In this document: positions 7,598 to 14,664 of the stretch, in pieces
Numbering within the stretch: position 1 is the stretch's first letter
Layout: each line of letters starts with the position of its first letter
Assembly (NCBI GenBank): GCA_002386405.1
Contig: DGIP01000293.1
Span: forward strand, 1 to 21,965
Reading direction: 5' to 3'
From: Stenotrophomonas maltophilia
Lineage (GTDB): Bacteria; Pseudomonadota; Gammaproteobacteria; Xanthomonadales; Xanthomonadaceae
DNA: 21,965 bases
Notes under the pieces: generated by a model
Databases searched by the model: none
Seen by the model: only the letters and a program-made list of their open reading frames with translations
What the model was told of the DNA's origin: nothing
Translations under genes and position numbers: made by a program

Positions 7598-8302
7598 CTA
7601 ATGCAACAGGGACTCTACGGCCGCCTTGAACTGGGTGTGCGCGCCATTTGAGTCCGGGGCCTGGTGCAGCTGGCGAACCGCGCGGGCAAGGCGGGCGGCG
7701 CCGACGAAGCCGCAGCTGGCCTGGAGCCGGTGCAGCTGGCCCTTCAAGGTGCCCACATCGTGCTGCTGCACTGCCTGGGCCACCGCGTCGCGTACCCCGG
7801 GCAGCTCGGCCAGGAACAGCTCGCGCAGGGCGATCAGGTGATGGCGCTGCCCATTCAGGGCCGCCAGGGCGGTGATTTCGTCCCAGTCCTCGCGTTCGAC
7901 CTCGCTGCCGCCCACTGCAGCGGCCGGGGCGGCGCTTCCGGGGCTGTTGACCAGCGCACGGCGCACGGCCTGCAGCAGCTGCTCACGGCTCAACGGCTTG
8001 ACCAGGGTTTCGCTGAATCCGTCATCGCGCAGCCGCGCATGGATGCTGGTGTCGCCATCGGCCGTATGGGCCAGCGCCGGCGTGTGGGGCCGCGACAGGC
8101 GCAGCGCATGCAGCAGCTGGCTGCCGTTGCCGTCTGGCAGGTTCACGTCGATCAGCCACAGGTCGTGTTCGCTGCGGCGGCCCCGTTCCAGGGCGCTGGC
8201 CAGCGAATCGGCGGTTTCCACCTGCGCGGGCAGGGTTTCCAGCGCGGCCCGGAAAAAGCCGCGACTGATGGTGTCGTCCTCGACGAGCAGGAAACGGGGC
8301 AT
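7598..8302 (-). CDS. Orphan response regulator with REC and Hpt domains
   Basis: This 234-residue phosphorelay protein has no DNA-binding or enzymatic output domain. The receiver domain (about 1-118) has the acidic pocket Glu8/Asp9/Asp10, phospho-acceptor Asp52 (in LIDVNLPDG), Thr80 and Lys102 (in LVKPLS). After an Ala-rich linker, a helical domain (about 138-234) looks like an Hpt module, with His191 in LHRLQASCGFVGA as the likely phosphohistidine. The protein could accept phosphate on Asp and hold or pass it through His. No histidine kinase gene is adjacent. The frame is open to 8437, but I chose the ATG at 8302 because it starts with the REC strand MPRFLLVEDD and has a GAGGG ribosome binding site 6 bases upstream. 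The Hpt assignment is less certain than REC. Confidence 0.82.
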   Translation of the reverse strand: MPRFLLVEDDTISRGFFRAALETLPAQVETADSLASALERGRRSEHDLWLIDVNLPDGNGSQLLHALRLSRPHTPALAHTADGDTSIHARLRDDGFSETLVKPLSREQLLQAVRRALVNSPGSAAPAAAVGGSEVEREDWDEITALAALNGQRHHLIALRELFLAELPGVRDAVAQAVQQHDVGTLKGQLHRLQASCGFVGAARLARAVRQLHQAPDSNGAHTQFKAAVESLLH

Positions 8303-8352
8303 GGGAGCCCTCGGGGTCATCTGCATTGGGGCTGCCTCCATGTCAGCTATGC

Positions 8353-8372
8353 CCATATTAAACACGATATGG
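8353..8372 (-). promoter_or_regulatory. AT-rich inverted repeat, possible promoter/operator of the REC-Hpt gene
   Basis: CCATAT and ATATGG flank 8 bases in an AT-rich patch within a GC-rich region. On the minus strand TAATAT (8355-8360) could be a -10 element with a weak TTGCAG -35 at 16-bp spacing. This is a guess from composition and position, 50 bases upstream of the start. Confidence 0.25.
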
Positions 8373-8410
8373 CGTCCTGCAAGCCTCCCCCTGGGGTCAT
8401 CCGGCAGGCC

Positions 8411-8440
8411 AGGGTGCGTATCTGCGACAATACGCACCCT
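8411..8440. promoter_or_regulatory. 30-bp inverted repeat enclosing the rlmD -10 element
   Basis: Perfect 10-bp arms (AGGGTGCGTA and TACGCACCCT) flank TCTGCGACAA. The extended -10 sequence TGC-GACAAT (8423-8431) sits in the centre and reaches one base into the right arm. T-residues follow (8440-8444), so it also resembles an intrinsic terminator. Its place between divergent genes makes an operator or promoter more likely. It lies 24 bases before the rlmD start. Confidence 0.5.
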
Positions 8441-8463
8441 TTTTGCCCGCAGCCTGTTGCCAC

Positions 8464-9798
8464 GTGGCCCGATCCCGCTCCCGCCTCGACAAGACCCCGT
8501 TCCAGACCGACATCCTCGACCTCAGCCATGATGGCCGGGGCGTCGCCCGCCGTGACGGCGAGGGCGGCAAGGTCACCTTCATCTCCGGCGCCCTGCCGGG
8601 CGAAGTGGTGCGCGCCGAGCCCACCGCCCGCAACCGCCATTTCGACGAGGCGCGGACCGTGGAGGTCCTGCAGCCCTCGCCGCAGCGGGTCACCCCGCGC
8701 TGTCCGCACTTCGGCGTGTGCGCCGGCTGCGTGCTGCAGCACCTGGAAGAAGGCCAGCAGATCGTGGCCAAGCAGCGCGTGCTGCTCGACAACCTGACCC
8801 GCATCGGCCATGTCAGCCCGGGCACCGTGCTGCCCGCGCTGGTCGGCGACAGCTGGGGCTACCGCCGCAAGGGCCGCTTCTCCGTGCGCCGGGTGGAGAA
8901 GAAGGACAAGACCCTGGTCGGCTTCCGCGAGCAGGACCCGCGCTTCGTGGCGGACCTGACCCAGTGCCTGACCGTGATCCCGGAAATCGGCCTGAAGGTG
9001 GCGGCGCTGTCGGCCTTCATCGAAACCCTGGATGGCAAGCGCGACATCCCCCAGGTGGAGTTCATTGCCGGCGACGATGCGATCGTGCTGACCATCCGCC
9101 ACATGCTGCCACTCAGCGATGCCGACAACGCGGCCTGGGCCGCGTTCGGTGCCGAGCACGGGTTTGCGATCTTCCTGCAGCCCGGCGGGGTTGAATCGGT
9201 GCACCCGCTGCTGCCCGGCGAGGTGCCGCTGTCGTTCCGGCTGGCGCCGTGGGACGTGGAACTGGCGTTCCGTCCGCTGGATTTCATCCAGGTCAACGCC
9301 AACCTCAATGAAAAGATGATCGCGCTGGCACTCGAACTGCTCGACGCCGGCCCGGAGGAGCGCGTGCTCGATCTGTTCTGTGGCCTGGGCAACTTCACCC
9401 TGCCGCTGGCGCGCACCGTGCGCGAAGTGGTGGGCGTGGAAGGCGAAGCCGGGCTGGTGGCGCGGGCGAAGGAAAACGCCGCGCGCAATGGCCTGGACAA
9501 CGCGCAGTTCTTCGCCGCCGACCTGACCCAGGACCAGCGCCAGACCCCGTGGATGCGCCAGGGCTTCGACAAGCTGCTGCTGGACCCGCCACGCTCGGGC
9601 GCGATCGAAGTGCTGCAGCAGTTGCCGCTCAAGCAGTTCAAGCGCATCGTCTACGTCAGCTGCCACCCCGGCTCGCTGGCGCGTGATGCCGGCTACCTGG
9701 TCAACGAGCAGGGCTTCACCCTGGTGTCGGCCGGTGCCATGGACATGTTCCCGCACACCGCGCACGTGGAAAGCATCGCCGTCTTCGAGAAGCGTTGA
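8464..9798 (+). CDS. rlmD: 23S rRNA (uracil-1939-C5)-methyltransferase RlmD
   Basis: This 444-residue SAM-dependent RNA methyltransferase makes m5U1939 in 23S rRNA. An N-terminal TRAM domain (about 1-70) is followed by the four iron-sulfur cysteines Cys80, Cys86, Cys89 and Cys168, matching the E. coli RumA pattern. The SAM site VLDLFCGLGNFTLPLA begins at 301. DPPR is at 374-377, and the catalytic nucleophile is Cys400 in YVSCHPGSLARD. The frame is open from a TTG at 8443. I prefer the GTG at 8464, which gives the start VARSRSRLDK found as MARSRNRL in Xanthomonas relatives and a family-typical length. No clear ribosome binding site precedes it. One base separates it from the CYTH gene. Confidence 0.95.
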   Translation: MARSRSRLDKTPFQTDILDLSHDGRGVARRDGEGGKVTFISGALPGEVVRAEPTARNRHFDEARTVEVLQPSPQRVTPRCPHFGVCAGCVLQHLEEGQQIVAKQRVLLDNLTRIGHVSPGTVLPALVGDSWGYRRKGRFSVRRVEKKDKTLVGFREQDPRFVADLTQCLTVIPEIGLKVAALSAFIETLDGKRDIPQVEFIAGDDAIVLTIRHMLPLSDADNAAWAAFGAEHGFAIFLQPGGVESVHPLLPGEVPLSFRLAPWDVELAFRPLDFIQVNANLNEKMIALALELLDAGPEERVLDLFCGLGNFTLPLARTVREVVGVEGEAGLVARAKENAARNGLDNAQFFAADLTQDQRQTPWMRQGFDKLLLDPPRSGAIEVLQQLPLKQFKRIVYVSCHPGSLARDAGYLVNEQGFTLVSAGAMDMFPHTAHVESIAVFEKR

Positions 9799-9799
9799 G

Positions 9800-10288
9800 A
9801 TGGGCATCGAGATCGAGCGCAAGTTCCTGGTCACCGGCGATGGCTGGCGCGCCGCCGCGCACGCGGTCATCCCGATGGCGCAGGGCTACATCAACGACAC
9901 CGCCTCGATCGACAGCGGCGCGCAGAAGGCCTCGGTGCGGGTGCGCATCCAGGGCGATGCAGCGTTCCTCAACATGAAGTCGCGCGAGATCGGGCACACC
10001 CGCCAGGAATTCGACTACCCGATCCCCGTGGAGGACGCCCGCGCGCTGCTGGCGCTGTGCGTGGGCGGCCTGATCGACAAGCGCCGGCACCTGGTCCACC
10101 ACGGCGGCCTGCTGTGGGAAGTGGACGAGTTCCTGGGCGACAACGCCGGGCTGGTGGTGGCCGAGGTCGAACTCGACCAGGCCGACCAGGCCATCGACCT
10201 GCCGTCCTGGGCAGGCGAGGAAGTGACCGACCAGGTCCGGTACTACAACCTCGCCCTGGCCGCGAACCCCTACAGCCGCTGGCCCTGA
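9800..10288 (+). CDS. CYTH domain protein (inorganic triphosphatase-like)
   Basis: This 162-residue single-domain protein has the CYTH signature EIERK at residues 4-8 (EXEXK). It also has the alternating charged strands expected for the triphosphate tunnel, such as SVRVRI, NMKSR, RQEFDY, KRRHLV, WEVDEF and VAEVEL. Related proteins hydrolyse tripolyphosphate or nucleoside triphosphates with divalent metal; a few are class IV adenylate cyclases. The sequence alone does not fix the substrate. The open frame extends upstream inside rlmD, but the ATG at 9800 places the EXEXK motif at the N-terminus, as usual for the family. It is probably co-transcribed with rlmD. Confidence 0.85.
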   Translation: MGIEIERKFLVTGDGWRAAAHAVIPMAQGYINDTASIDSGAQKASVRVRIQGDAAFLNMKSREIGHTRQEFDYPIPVEDARALLALCVGGLIDKRRHLVHHGGLLWEVDEFLGDNAGLVVAEVELDQADQAIDLPSWAGEEVTDQVRYYNLALAANPYSRWP

Positions 10289-10327
10289 ATACGCCCCCCG
10301 CGCCCGTGGCCTCGGGGACACGCCTTC

Positions 10328-10336
10328 TGCGACAAT
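10328..10336 (+). promoter_or_regulatory. Putative extended -10 promoter element of nagZ
   Basis: TGC-GACAAT, identical to the rlmD element, lies 43 bases before the nagZ ATG and after the CYTH gene. No -35 box is recognisable. The predicted leader is about 37 bases. Confidence 0.45.
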
Positions 10337-10379
10337 GCGGCAGTGCGCCATCACGGCGCCCCGCTTTGGAGATTGACCC

Positions 10380-11387
10380 ATGCTCGTGATCGGCGTTGCC
10401 GGGACCGAACTTACCGCCCAGGAACGCGATTGGCTGCAGCACCATGCCGTGTCCGGCGTCATCCTGTTCAAGCGCAATTTCGCCTCGCGCGAGCAGATCG
10501 CCGCGCTGTCGGCCGCGATCCGCGCCGCCGCGCCGCGCCCGCTGCTGATCTGCGTGGACCAGGAAGGCGGGCGCGTGCAGCGCTTCCGCGAAGGGTTCAG
10601 CGCGCTGCCGCCGCTGCAGGGCTTCGATGCGTTGTACGCACAGGATCCGGCGGCAGCCCTGGCCCTGGCCGAACAGCACGCCTGGCTGATGGCCAGCGAA
10701 GTGCGCGCCAGTGGCGTGGACCTCAGTTTCGCCCCGGTGGTGGACCTGGGCCGTGGCAACCGTGCCATCGGCGACCGCGCCTTCAGCGCCGACCCGCAGG
10801 TGGTGGCCGCCTTCACCCGCGCCTACGTGCGCGGCATGCACAGCGTCGGCATGGCCGCCACGCTCAAGCATTTCCCCGGCCATGGCAGCGTGCTGGAAGA
10901 CACCCACGTGGCCGCCGCCAGCGACCCGCGTGACCTCGAGGCGCTGCGCGCGCTGGACCTGGTGCCGTTCGCGGCCGGCATCGATGCCGGCGCCGACGCG
11001 GTGATGATGGCCCACGTGGTCTACCCGCAGGTGGCGCCGGAACCGGCCGGCTATTCGTCGCGCTGGATCCAGCAGATCCTGCGCGGGGACATGGGCTTCC
11101 GTGGCGTGGTGTTCTCCGACGACATCGGCATGGCCGCCTCGTTCTCCGCCGGCGGCGTGCAGGCGCGCGTGCATGCGCACCTGGATGCCGGCTGCGACGT
11201 GGTGCTGGTCTGCCACCCGGAACTGGTCGACGAGGCGCTGCGCGCGGTCGACGGCCGCCCCCTCAATACTGCTGCGCTGCTCGGCCTGATCGGCCGTGGC
11301 GCGCTTGGCTGGGACGGCCTGCTGGCCGATGTCCGCCATGGCACCTCCCAATCCCGTTTGCTCGACACCCTTGGAAGAACCGTCTGA
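10380..11387 (+). CDS. nagZ: Beta-N-acetylhexosaminidase NagZ
   Basis: This 335-residue cytoplasmic glycoside hydrolase (GH3) removes N-acetylglucosamine from anhydro-muropeptides during peptidoglycan recycling. The product influences AmpC beta-lactamase induction in species with AmpR. Key motifs are DQEGGRVQRF (60-69), KHFPGHG (153-159) followed by Asp164/His166 of the mobile catalytic loop, and FSDDIGM with Asp237 as likely nucleophile by alignment. There is no signal peptide, as expected. TTGGAGA at 10366-10372 is a good ribosome binding site. The stop overlaps the hpt start by one base. Confidence 0.95.
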   Translation: MLVIGVAGTELTAQERDWLQHHAVSGVILFKRNFASREQIAALSAAIRAAAPRPLLICVDQEGGRVQRFREGFSALPPLQGFDALYAQDPAAALALAEQHAWLMASEVRASGVDLSFAPVVDLGRGNRAIGDRAFSADPQVVAAFTRAYVRGMHSVGMAATLKHFPGHGSVLEDTHVAAASDPRDLEALRALDLVPFAAGIDAGADAVMMAHVVYPQVAPEPAGYSSRWIQQILRGDMGFRGVVFSDDIGMAASFSAGGVQARVHAHLDAGCDVVLVCHPELVDEALRAVDGRPLNTAALLGLIGRGALGWDGLLADVRHGTSQSRLLDTLGRTV

Positions 11388-11941
11388 TGCCCAACCTCAC
11401 CATTTCCCAGGCCCTGGCCCAGGCCGACCTGCTGGTCGACCGCCCCACCATCGATGCAGCCATCGCGGCCATCGCCGATGCCATCGCGGCCGACTACAAG
11501 GGCGAGGTGCCGCTGTTCCTGTCGATCATGCACGGCGCGCTGCCGTTCGCCGGCCAGCTGGCGCTGGAGCTCGGCGCGCGCGGCCAGGACCTGCAGTTCG
11601 ATTACCTGCACGCCACCCGCTACCGCGGTGAAACCACCGGCGGCGAGCTGGTCTGGAAGCACAAGCCGGCCACCTCGCTGTTCGGCCGCCGCGTGCTGCT
11701 GGTCGACGACATCCTGGACGAAGGCTTCACCCTGCAGGGCGTGCGCACCTGGTGCCTGGAACAGGGCGCCACCGACGTGCGCATCGCCGCGATGACGGTG
11801 AAGAAGCACGACCGCGCGCTGCCCGACGTCAAGGCTGACTACGCTGGTGTCGAACTGCCGGACCGTTACGTGTTCGGCTTCGGCATGGACGTCAACGAAG
11901 CGCTGCGCGGCGTCCCGGCCATCTACGCGATGAAGGAATAA
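11387..11941 (+). CDS. hpt: Hypoxanthine-guanine phosphoribosyltransferase
   Basis: This 184-residue type I phosphoribosyltransferase converts hypoxanthine (and probably guanine) plus PRPP to IMP or GMP. The PRPP loop VLLVDDILDEGFTL spans 103-116, with the acidic pair Asp107/Asp108. LSIMHGALPFAG (about 45-56) is the PPi-binding loop. KKHDR and PDRYVFGFGMD correspond to the purine-binding region. It overlaps nagZ by one base and is followed 9 bases later by the methylthioinosine phosphorylase gene, whose product hypoxanthine is its substrate. Relative preference for hypoxanthine versus guanine cannot be read from the sequence. Confidence 0.92.
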   Translation: MPNLTISQALAQADLLVDRPTIDAAIAAIADAIAADYKGEVPLFLSIMHGALPFAGQLALELGARGQDLQFDYLHATRYRGETTGGELVWKHKPATSLFGRRVLLVDDILDEGFTLQGVRTWCLEQGATDVRIAAMTVKKHDRALPDVKADYAGVELPDRYVFGFGMDVNEALRGVPAIYAMKE

Positions 11942-11950
11942 GCAGCGCCC

Positions 11951-12697
11951 ATGGACCATATCGCCCTGGCCGTGATCGGCGGCACCGGTGTGTACAAGCT
12001 GGCCCAGCTCGATGACGTGAGCAGCCACGCGGTCGAAACCCGTTACGGTACGCCGTCCGGCCCGATCCGGGTCGGCACGCTGCTCGGCCAGCGGGTCGCG
12101 TTCCTGGCCCGGCATGGCGAAGGCCATTCGCTGCCACCGCACAAGATCAACTACCGCGCGAATCTTGCTGCGTTGCAGCAGATCGGCGCCACGCGCGTGC
12201 TCGCGCTCAACACCGTCGGCGGCATCACCGAGCATTTCGGCCCGCGCGTGCTCGCCTGCCCGGACCAGCTGATCGATTACACCTGGGGGCGCATCTCCAC
12301 GCTCAGCGAGGAGCCGGGCACCGAGGTGCTGCACGTGGACTTCGGCCACCCCTACACCCCGATGCTGCGAAGCAAGGTGCTGGCGGCGGCCAAGGTCACC
12401 GGCGTGCGCCTGCAGGACGGCGGCTGCTACGGCGCCACGCAGGGCCCGCGGCTGGAGACCAACGCGGAAATCGCGCGGATGCGCCGTGATGGCTGCGACC
12501 TGGTCGGCATGACCGGCATGCCCGAAGCCGGCCTGGCCCGCGAGCTGGGCCTGGACTACGCCTGTCTGGCCATCGTGGCCAACTGGGCGGCCGGCTGTGG
12601 CGATGGCGACGAGATCACGATGGCCGAAGTGCTGGCCAATGTTGACGCGGCTTCGGCCGGATTGCCGGAACTGATTGGCGAATTGGCACGCGGATGA
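11951..12697 (+). CDS. S-methyl-5'-thioinosine phosphorylase
   Basis: This 248-residue protein of the PNP/MTAP phosphorylase family has GGTG (10-13), ARHGEGH (53-59), QGPRLETNAEI (164-174) and MTGMPEA (187-193). In methylthioadenosine phosphorylase the base-binding region reads ATDYD. Here the aligned segment is VANWA, with Asn211 and Ala213 in place of the two aspartates that bind the 6-amino group. By family knowledge this switches preference to 6-oxopurines, as in the Pseudomonas aeruginosa enzyme. It would split 5'-methylthioinosine into hypoxanthine and methylthioribose-1-phosphate, linking polyamine by-product recycling to purine salvage through hpt upstream. AAGGAA at 11933-11938 may be its ribosome binding site. 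Confidence 0.88.
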   Translation: MDHIALAVIGGTGVYKLAQLDDVSSHAVETRYGTPSGPIRVGTLLGQRVAFLARHGEGHSLPPHKINYRANLAALQQIGATRVLALNTVGGITEHFGPRVLACPDQLIDYTWGRISTLSEEPGTEVLHVDFGHPYTPMLRSKVLAAAKVTGVRLQDGGCYGATQGPRLETNAEIARMRRDGCDLVGMTGMPEAGLARELGLDYACLAIVANWAAGCGDGDEITMAEVLANVDAASAGLPELIGELARG

Positions 12698-12726
12698 TTG
12701 TCATTGCCTGACAAGCTTTGCATACT
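12698..12726 (+). promoter_or_regulatory. Sigma70-type promoter of the cold-shock gene
   Basis: TTGTCA (12698-12703, 5/6 to consensus) and CATACT (12721-12726, 4/6) are separated by exactly 17 bases. The -35 starts immediately after the preceding stop codon. The predicted leader of the csp mRNA is about 50 bases, with GAAGAAGG (12766-12773) as ribosome binding site. Confidence 0.65.
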
Positions 12727-12785
12727 CCGCCAGTGCGCTGGTTGAGCGTACACCACCCATTCATTGAAGAAGGTCTTGCATTACC

Positions 12786-12992
12786 ATGCCGAACGGTACC
12801 GTCAAGTGGTTCAACGACGCCAAGGGATTTGGCTTTATCTCGCCGGATGACGGCAGCGCTGATGTCTTCGCGCACTTCTCCGCGATCAACTCCAAGGGCT
12901 TCCGCAGCCTGCAGGAAGGCCAGAAGGTCACTTATGAAGTGAGCCAGGGTCCGAAGGGCGCCCAGGCCTCGAACATCGCGCCGGCGGAGTAA
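12786..12992 (+). CDS. Cold-shock domain protein (CspA family)
   Basis: This 68-residue single-domain nucleic-acid-binding protein has RNP1 KGFGFI (residues 13-18) and RNP2 VFAHF (27-31). It likely acts as an RNA chaperone or transcription antiterminator. Length and motifs are those of canonical CspA-like proteins. Whether it is cold-induced cannot be decided. The short predicted leader does not leave room for the long thermosensor UTR of E. coli cspA, which suggests growth-phase or constitutive expression. It is monocistronic, with its own promoter and terminator. Confidence 0.95.
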   Translation: MPNGTVKWFNDAKGFGFISPDDGSADVFAHFSAINSKGFRSLQEGQKVTYEVSQGPKGAQASNIAPAE

Positions 12993-13010
12993 CTCCACCG
13001 CAGCGCAAGG

Positions 13011-13038
13011 AAAACCCCGCTTCGGCGGGGTTTTTTTT
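13011..13038 (+). terminator. Rho-independent terminator of the cold-shock gene
   Basis: AAAACCCCGC / GCGGGGTTTT encloses a TTCG tetraloop and continues into a run of eight T. It is the strongest terminator in the window, 18 bases after the stop. The A-rich left arm would make it partly functional on the minus strand too. Confidence 0.95.
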
Positions 13039-13058
13039 AACCCTGGACAGGACGTCAG

Positions 13059-14279
13059 ATGAAAAAGCGCACGATCGCCATCGTCGGCTACGGCACCGCA
13101 GGCCAGGCGTTGTCGATTCTTCTTTCACGCGACCATCACGATGTGCACGTGTTCGAGCGCGCGCCCAGGCCCGGCCCGGTGGGTGCGGGGTTCCTGCTGC
13201 AGCCGAGCGGTCTGGACGTGCTGTGGCAGATGGACCTGCTGCCACAGGTGCTGCAGCACGGTGCGCCGGTCCGCCGGCTGTACGGGGAAACGCCGTGCGG
13301 GCGGGCGGTGATGGACATGCGCTATTCGGCGCTGGATGCACACCTGCATGGCATCGGCATGCAGCGCGGCGCGCTGTTCTCGCTGCTGGCGCAGGCCTGG
13401 GAGCACCCCGGCAACCTGCAGGCCGATACCGCCATTGTCGATGTGGATACCGACAATGGCCGCGTGCGCGACGCACGCGGGCACTGGCACGGCCCGTATG
13501 ACCTGGTGATCGCCGCCGATGGGTCGGCGTCGTCGCTGCGCACGCTGGTACAGGGCACGCGGCTGGACCGCGAATACCCGTGGGGTGCGCTGTGGTGCCT
13601 GTTGCCGCGCGGCGATTGGCCGCACCACGACGAGCTGCGGCAGCGCTACGTGGCGGCGCGCAAGATGATCGGCCTGTTGCCGGTCGGCACCCGCCCCGAT
13701 GATGCGCAGCCGCGCCTGAGCTTCTTCTGGAGCCTGCCGCGCGCGCAGTTCGACCAGTGGGAACGTGACGGCATGCAACGCTGGCTGGAGGAGATCGCCG
13801 CGCTGTGGCCGCAGGCGCACCTGCGCCTGCAGGACGTGCGTGATGGCGCGCAGCTGGCCCGTGCCGGCTACCGTGATGCCGTGATGAGCCGCTGGCACCG
13901 CGGCCGGCTGGTGCTGGCCGGCGATTCGGCGCATGCCATGAGCCCACAGCTGGGGCAGGGCGTGAACATGGCGCTGATGGATGCGCTGGCGCTGCGCGAT
14001 GCGCTGCGCGCGCACGATGGCGCCGATGCCGCGCTGCAGGCCTACCAGGCGCAGCGCAGCGCGCACGTGGGCATCTACCAGTTCTGGAGCCGCTGGCTGA
14101 CGCCGGTGTTCCAGTCCGAGCGCGACCTGCTCGCGCATGCGCGCGATGTGCTGTTCCAGCCGATGGGGCGGCTGCCGGGGGGCCGTGGCCACATGCTGCG
14201 CGTGCTCAGCGGAACACAGCGTGGCTGGTGGGGAAAACTGGGATTGTCGCCGGGTTTCGTGGCGGCGATGCGCACATGA
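13059..14279 (+). CDS. FAD-dependent monooxygenase (PHBH-like), substrate unknown
   Basis: This 406-residue class A flavoprotein monooxygenase has the dinucleotide-binding motif GYGTAG (10-15) with Glu33 at the end of strand 2 for the FAD ribose. The DG motif is at 154-155 (in VIAADGSAS). The GD motif is at 288-289 (in LAGDSAHAMSPQLGQGVNMALMDA). Such enzymes hydroxylate aromatic or other small molecules with NAD(P)H and O2. No neighbouring catabolic or biosynthetic gene hints at the substrate. An AGGA ribosome binding site lies just upstream of the ATG, 20 bases after the cold-shock terminator. There is no signal peptide. Confidence 0.85.
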   Translation: MKKRTIAIVGYGTAGQALSILLSRDHHDVHVFERAPRPGPVGAGFLLQPSGLDVLWQMDLLPQVLQHGAPVRRLYGETPCGRAVMDMRYSALDAHLHGIGMQRGALFSLLAQAWEHPGNLQADTAIVDVDTDNGRVRDARGHWHGPYDLVIAADGSASSLRTLVQGTRLDREYPWGALWCLLPRGDWPHHDELRQRYVAARKMIGLLPVGTRPDDAQPRLSFFWSLPRAQFDQWERDGMQRWLEEIAALWPQAHLRLQDVRDGAQLARAGYRDAVMSRWHRGRLVLAGDSAHAMSPQLGQGVNMALMDALALRDALRAHDGADAALQAYQAQRSAHVGIYQFWSRWLTPVFQSERDLLAHARDVLFQPMGRLPGGRGHMLRVLSGTQRGWWGKLGLSPGFVAAMRT

Positions 14280-14357
14280 ATGGCGGCCGTTGACGGCAGG
14301 GTCACTCCGCGTGTGGCACAAGGACACTGCTGTGTTGTTGCCCCCAAGGAGAAAGAC

Positions 14358-14624
14358 ATGCTGTTTCCGGCCGACGTTCTCGATTCTGAAATCCGCAAAC
14401 TGCGCGGGTTGCTGCAGATGCTCCACGAGGATCAGCCGGATGTGATGGAAGACGTCTTCGACTTCCATGTCACCAGTCTGATCACCCATGCCGCCCCCGA
14501 ACACCACGCCCGCATCCGCGCCGCCGCGCGTTCGATGCTGGCCGAGGTGCAGCGCTGTCCCGTGCGCCGTAATCCCGATGCCCCGGAAATCCTGCTGATG
14601 GAAGCGCTGCCCTCGGCAGCGTAA
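14358..14624 (+). CDS. Small conserved-looking protein of unknown function
   Basis: This 88-residue protein is not recognised. It is predicted mostly alpha-helical, acidic in the middle (HEDQPDVMEDVFDFH) with a His-rich stretch (HAAPEHHAR). It has no signal peptide or membrane segment and a single Cys. AAGGAGA at 14346-14352 is a near-perfect ribosome binding site and fixes the ATG at 14358, though the frame is open to 14280. It follows the monooxygenase gene by 78 bases in the same direction and may share its transcript. The good ribosome binding site and typical codon use argue that it is real. Confidence 0.7.
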   Translation: MLFPADVLDSEIRKLRGLLQMLHEDQPDVMEDVFDFHVTSLITHAAPEHHARIRAAARSMLAEVQRCPVRRNPDAPEILLMEALPSAA

Positions 14625-14642
14625 GCGCGCAGTTTCCGCGCG

Positions 14643-14664
14643 TGCCGGCATCAACGTGCCGGCA
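14643..14664. terminator. Hairpin between convergent genes, overlapping the pdeM stop
   Basis: TGCCGGCA, 6 bases, TGCCGGCA gives a perfect 8-bp stem. It lies at the meeting point of the small + gene and the minus-strand repair operon and includes the pdeM stop codon (14651-14653). No T-run is present on either strand, so termination is only a suggestion. Confidence 0.4.

Noticed and set aside
7419..7601. Short 60-codon open frame across the repeat and REP region
   Set aside because: It is made of repeat and palindrome sequence, has no ribosome binding site, and lies between convergent gene ends.
8411..8444. Intrinsic terminator before rlmD
   Set aside because: Stem plus T-run fits, but it lies between divergent genes with no transcript known to need stopping and contains a -10 element, so it is listed as a regulatory repeat.
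12727..12785. Cold-shock thermosensor leader or riboswitch
   Set aside because: The predicted leader is only about 50 bases and shows no strong folded structure.
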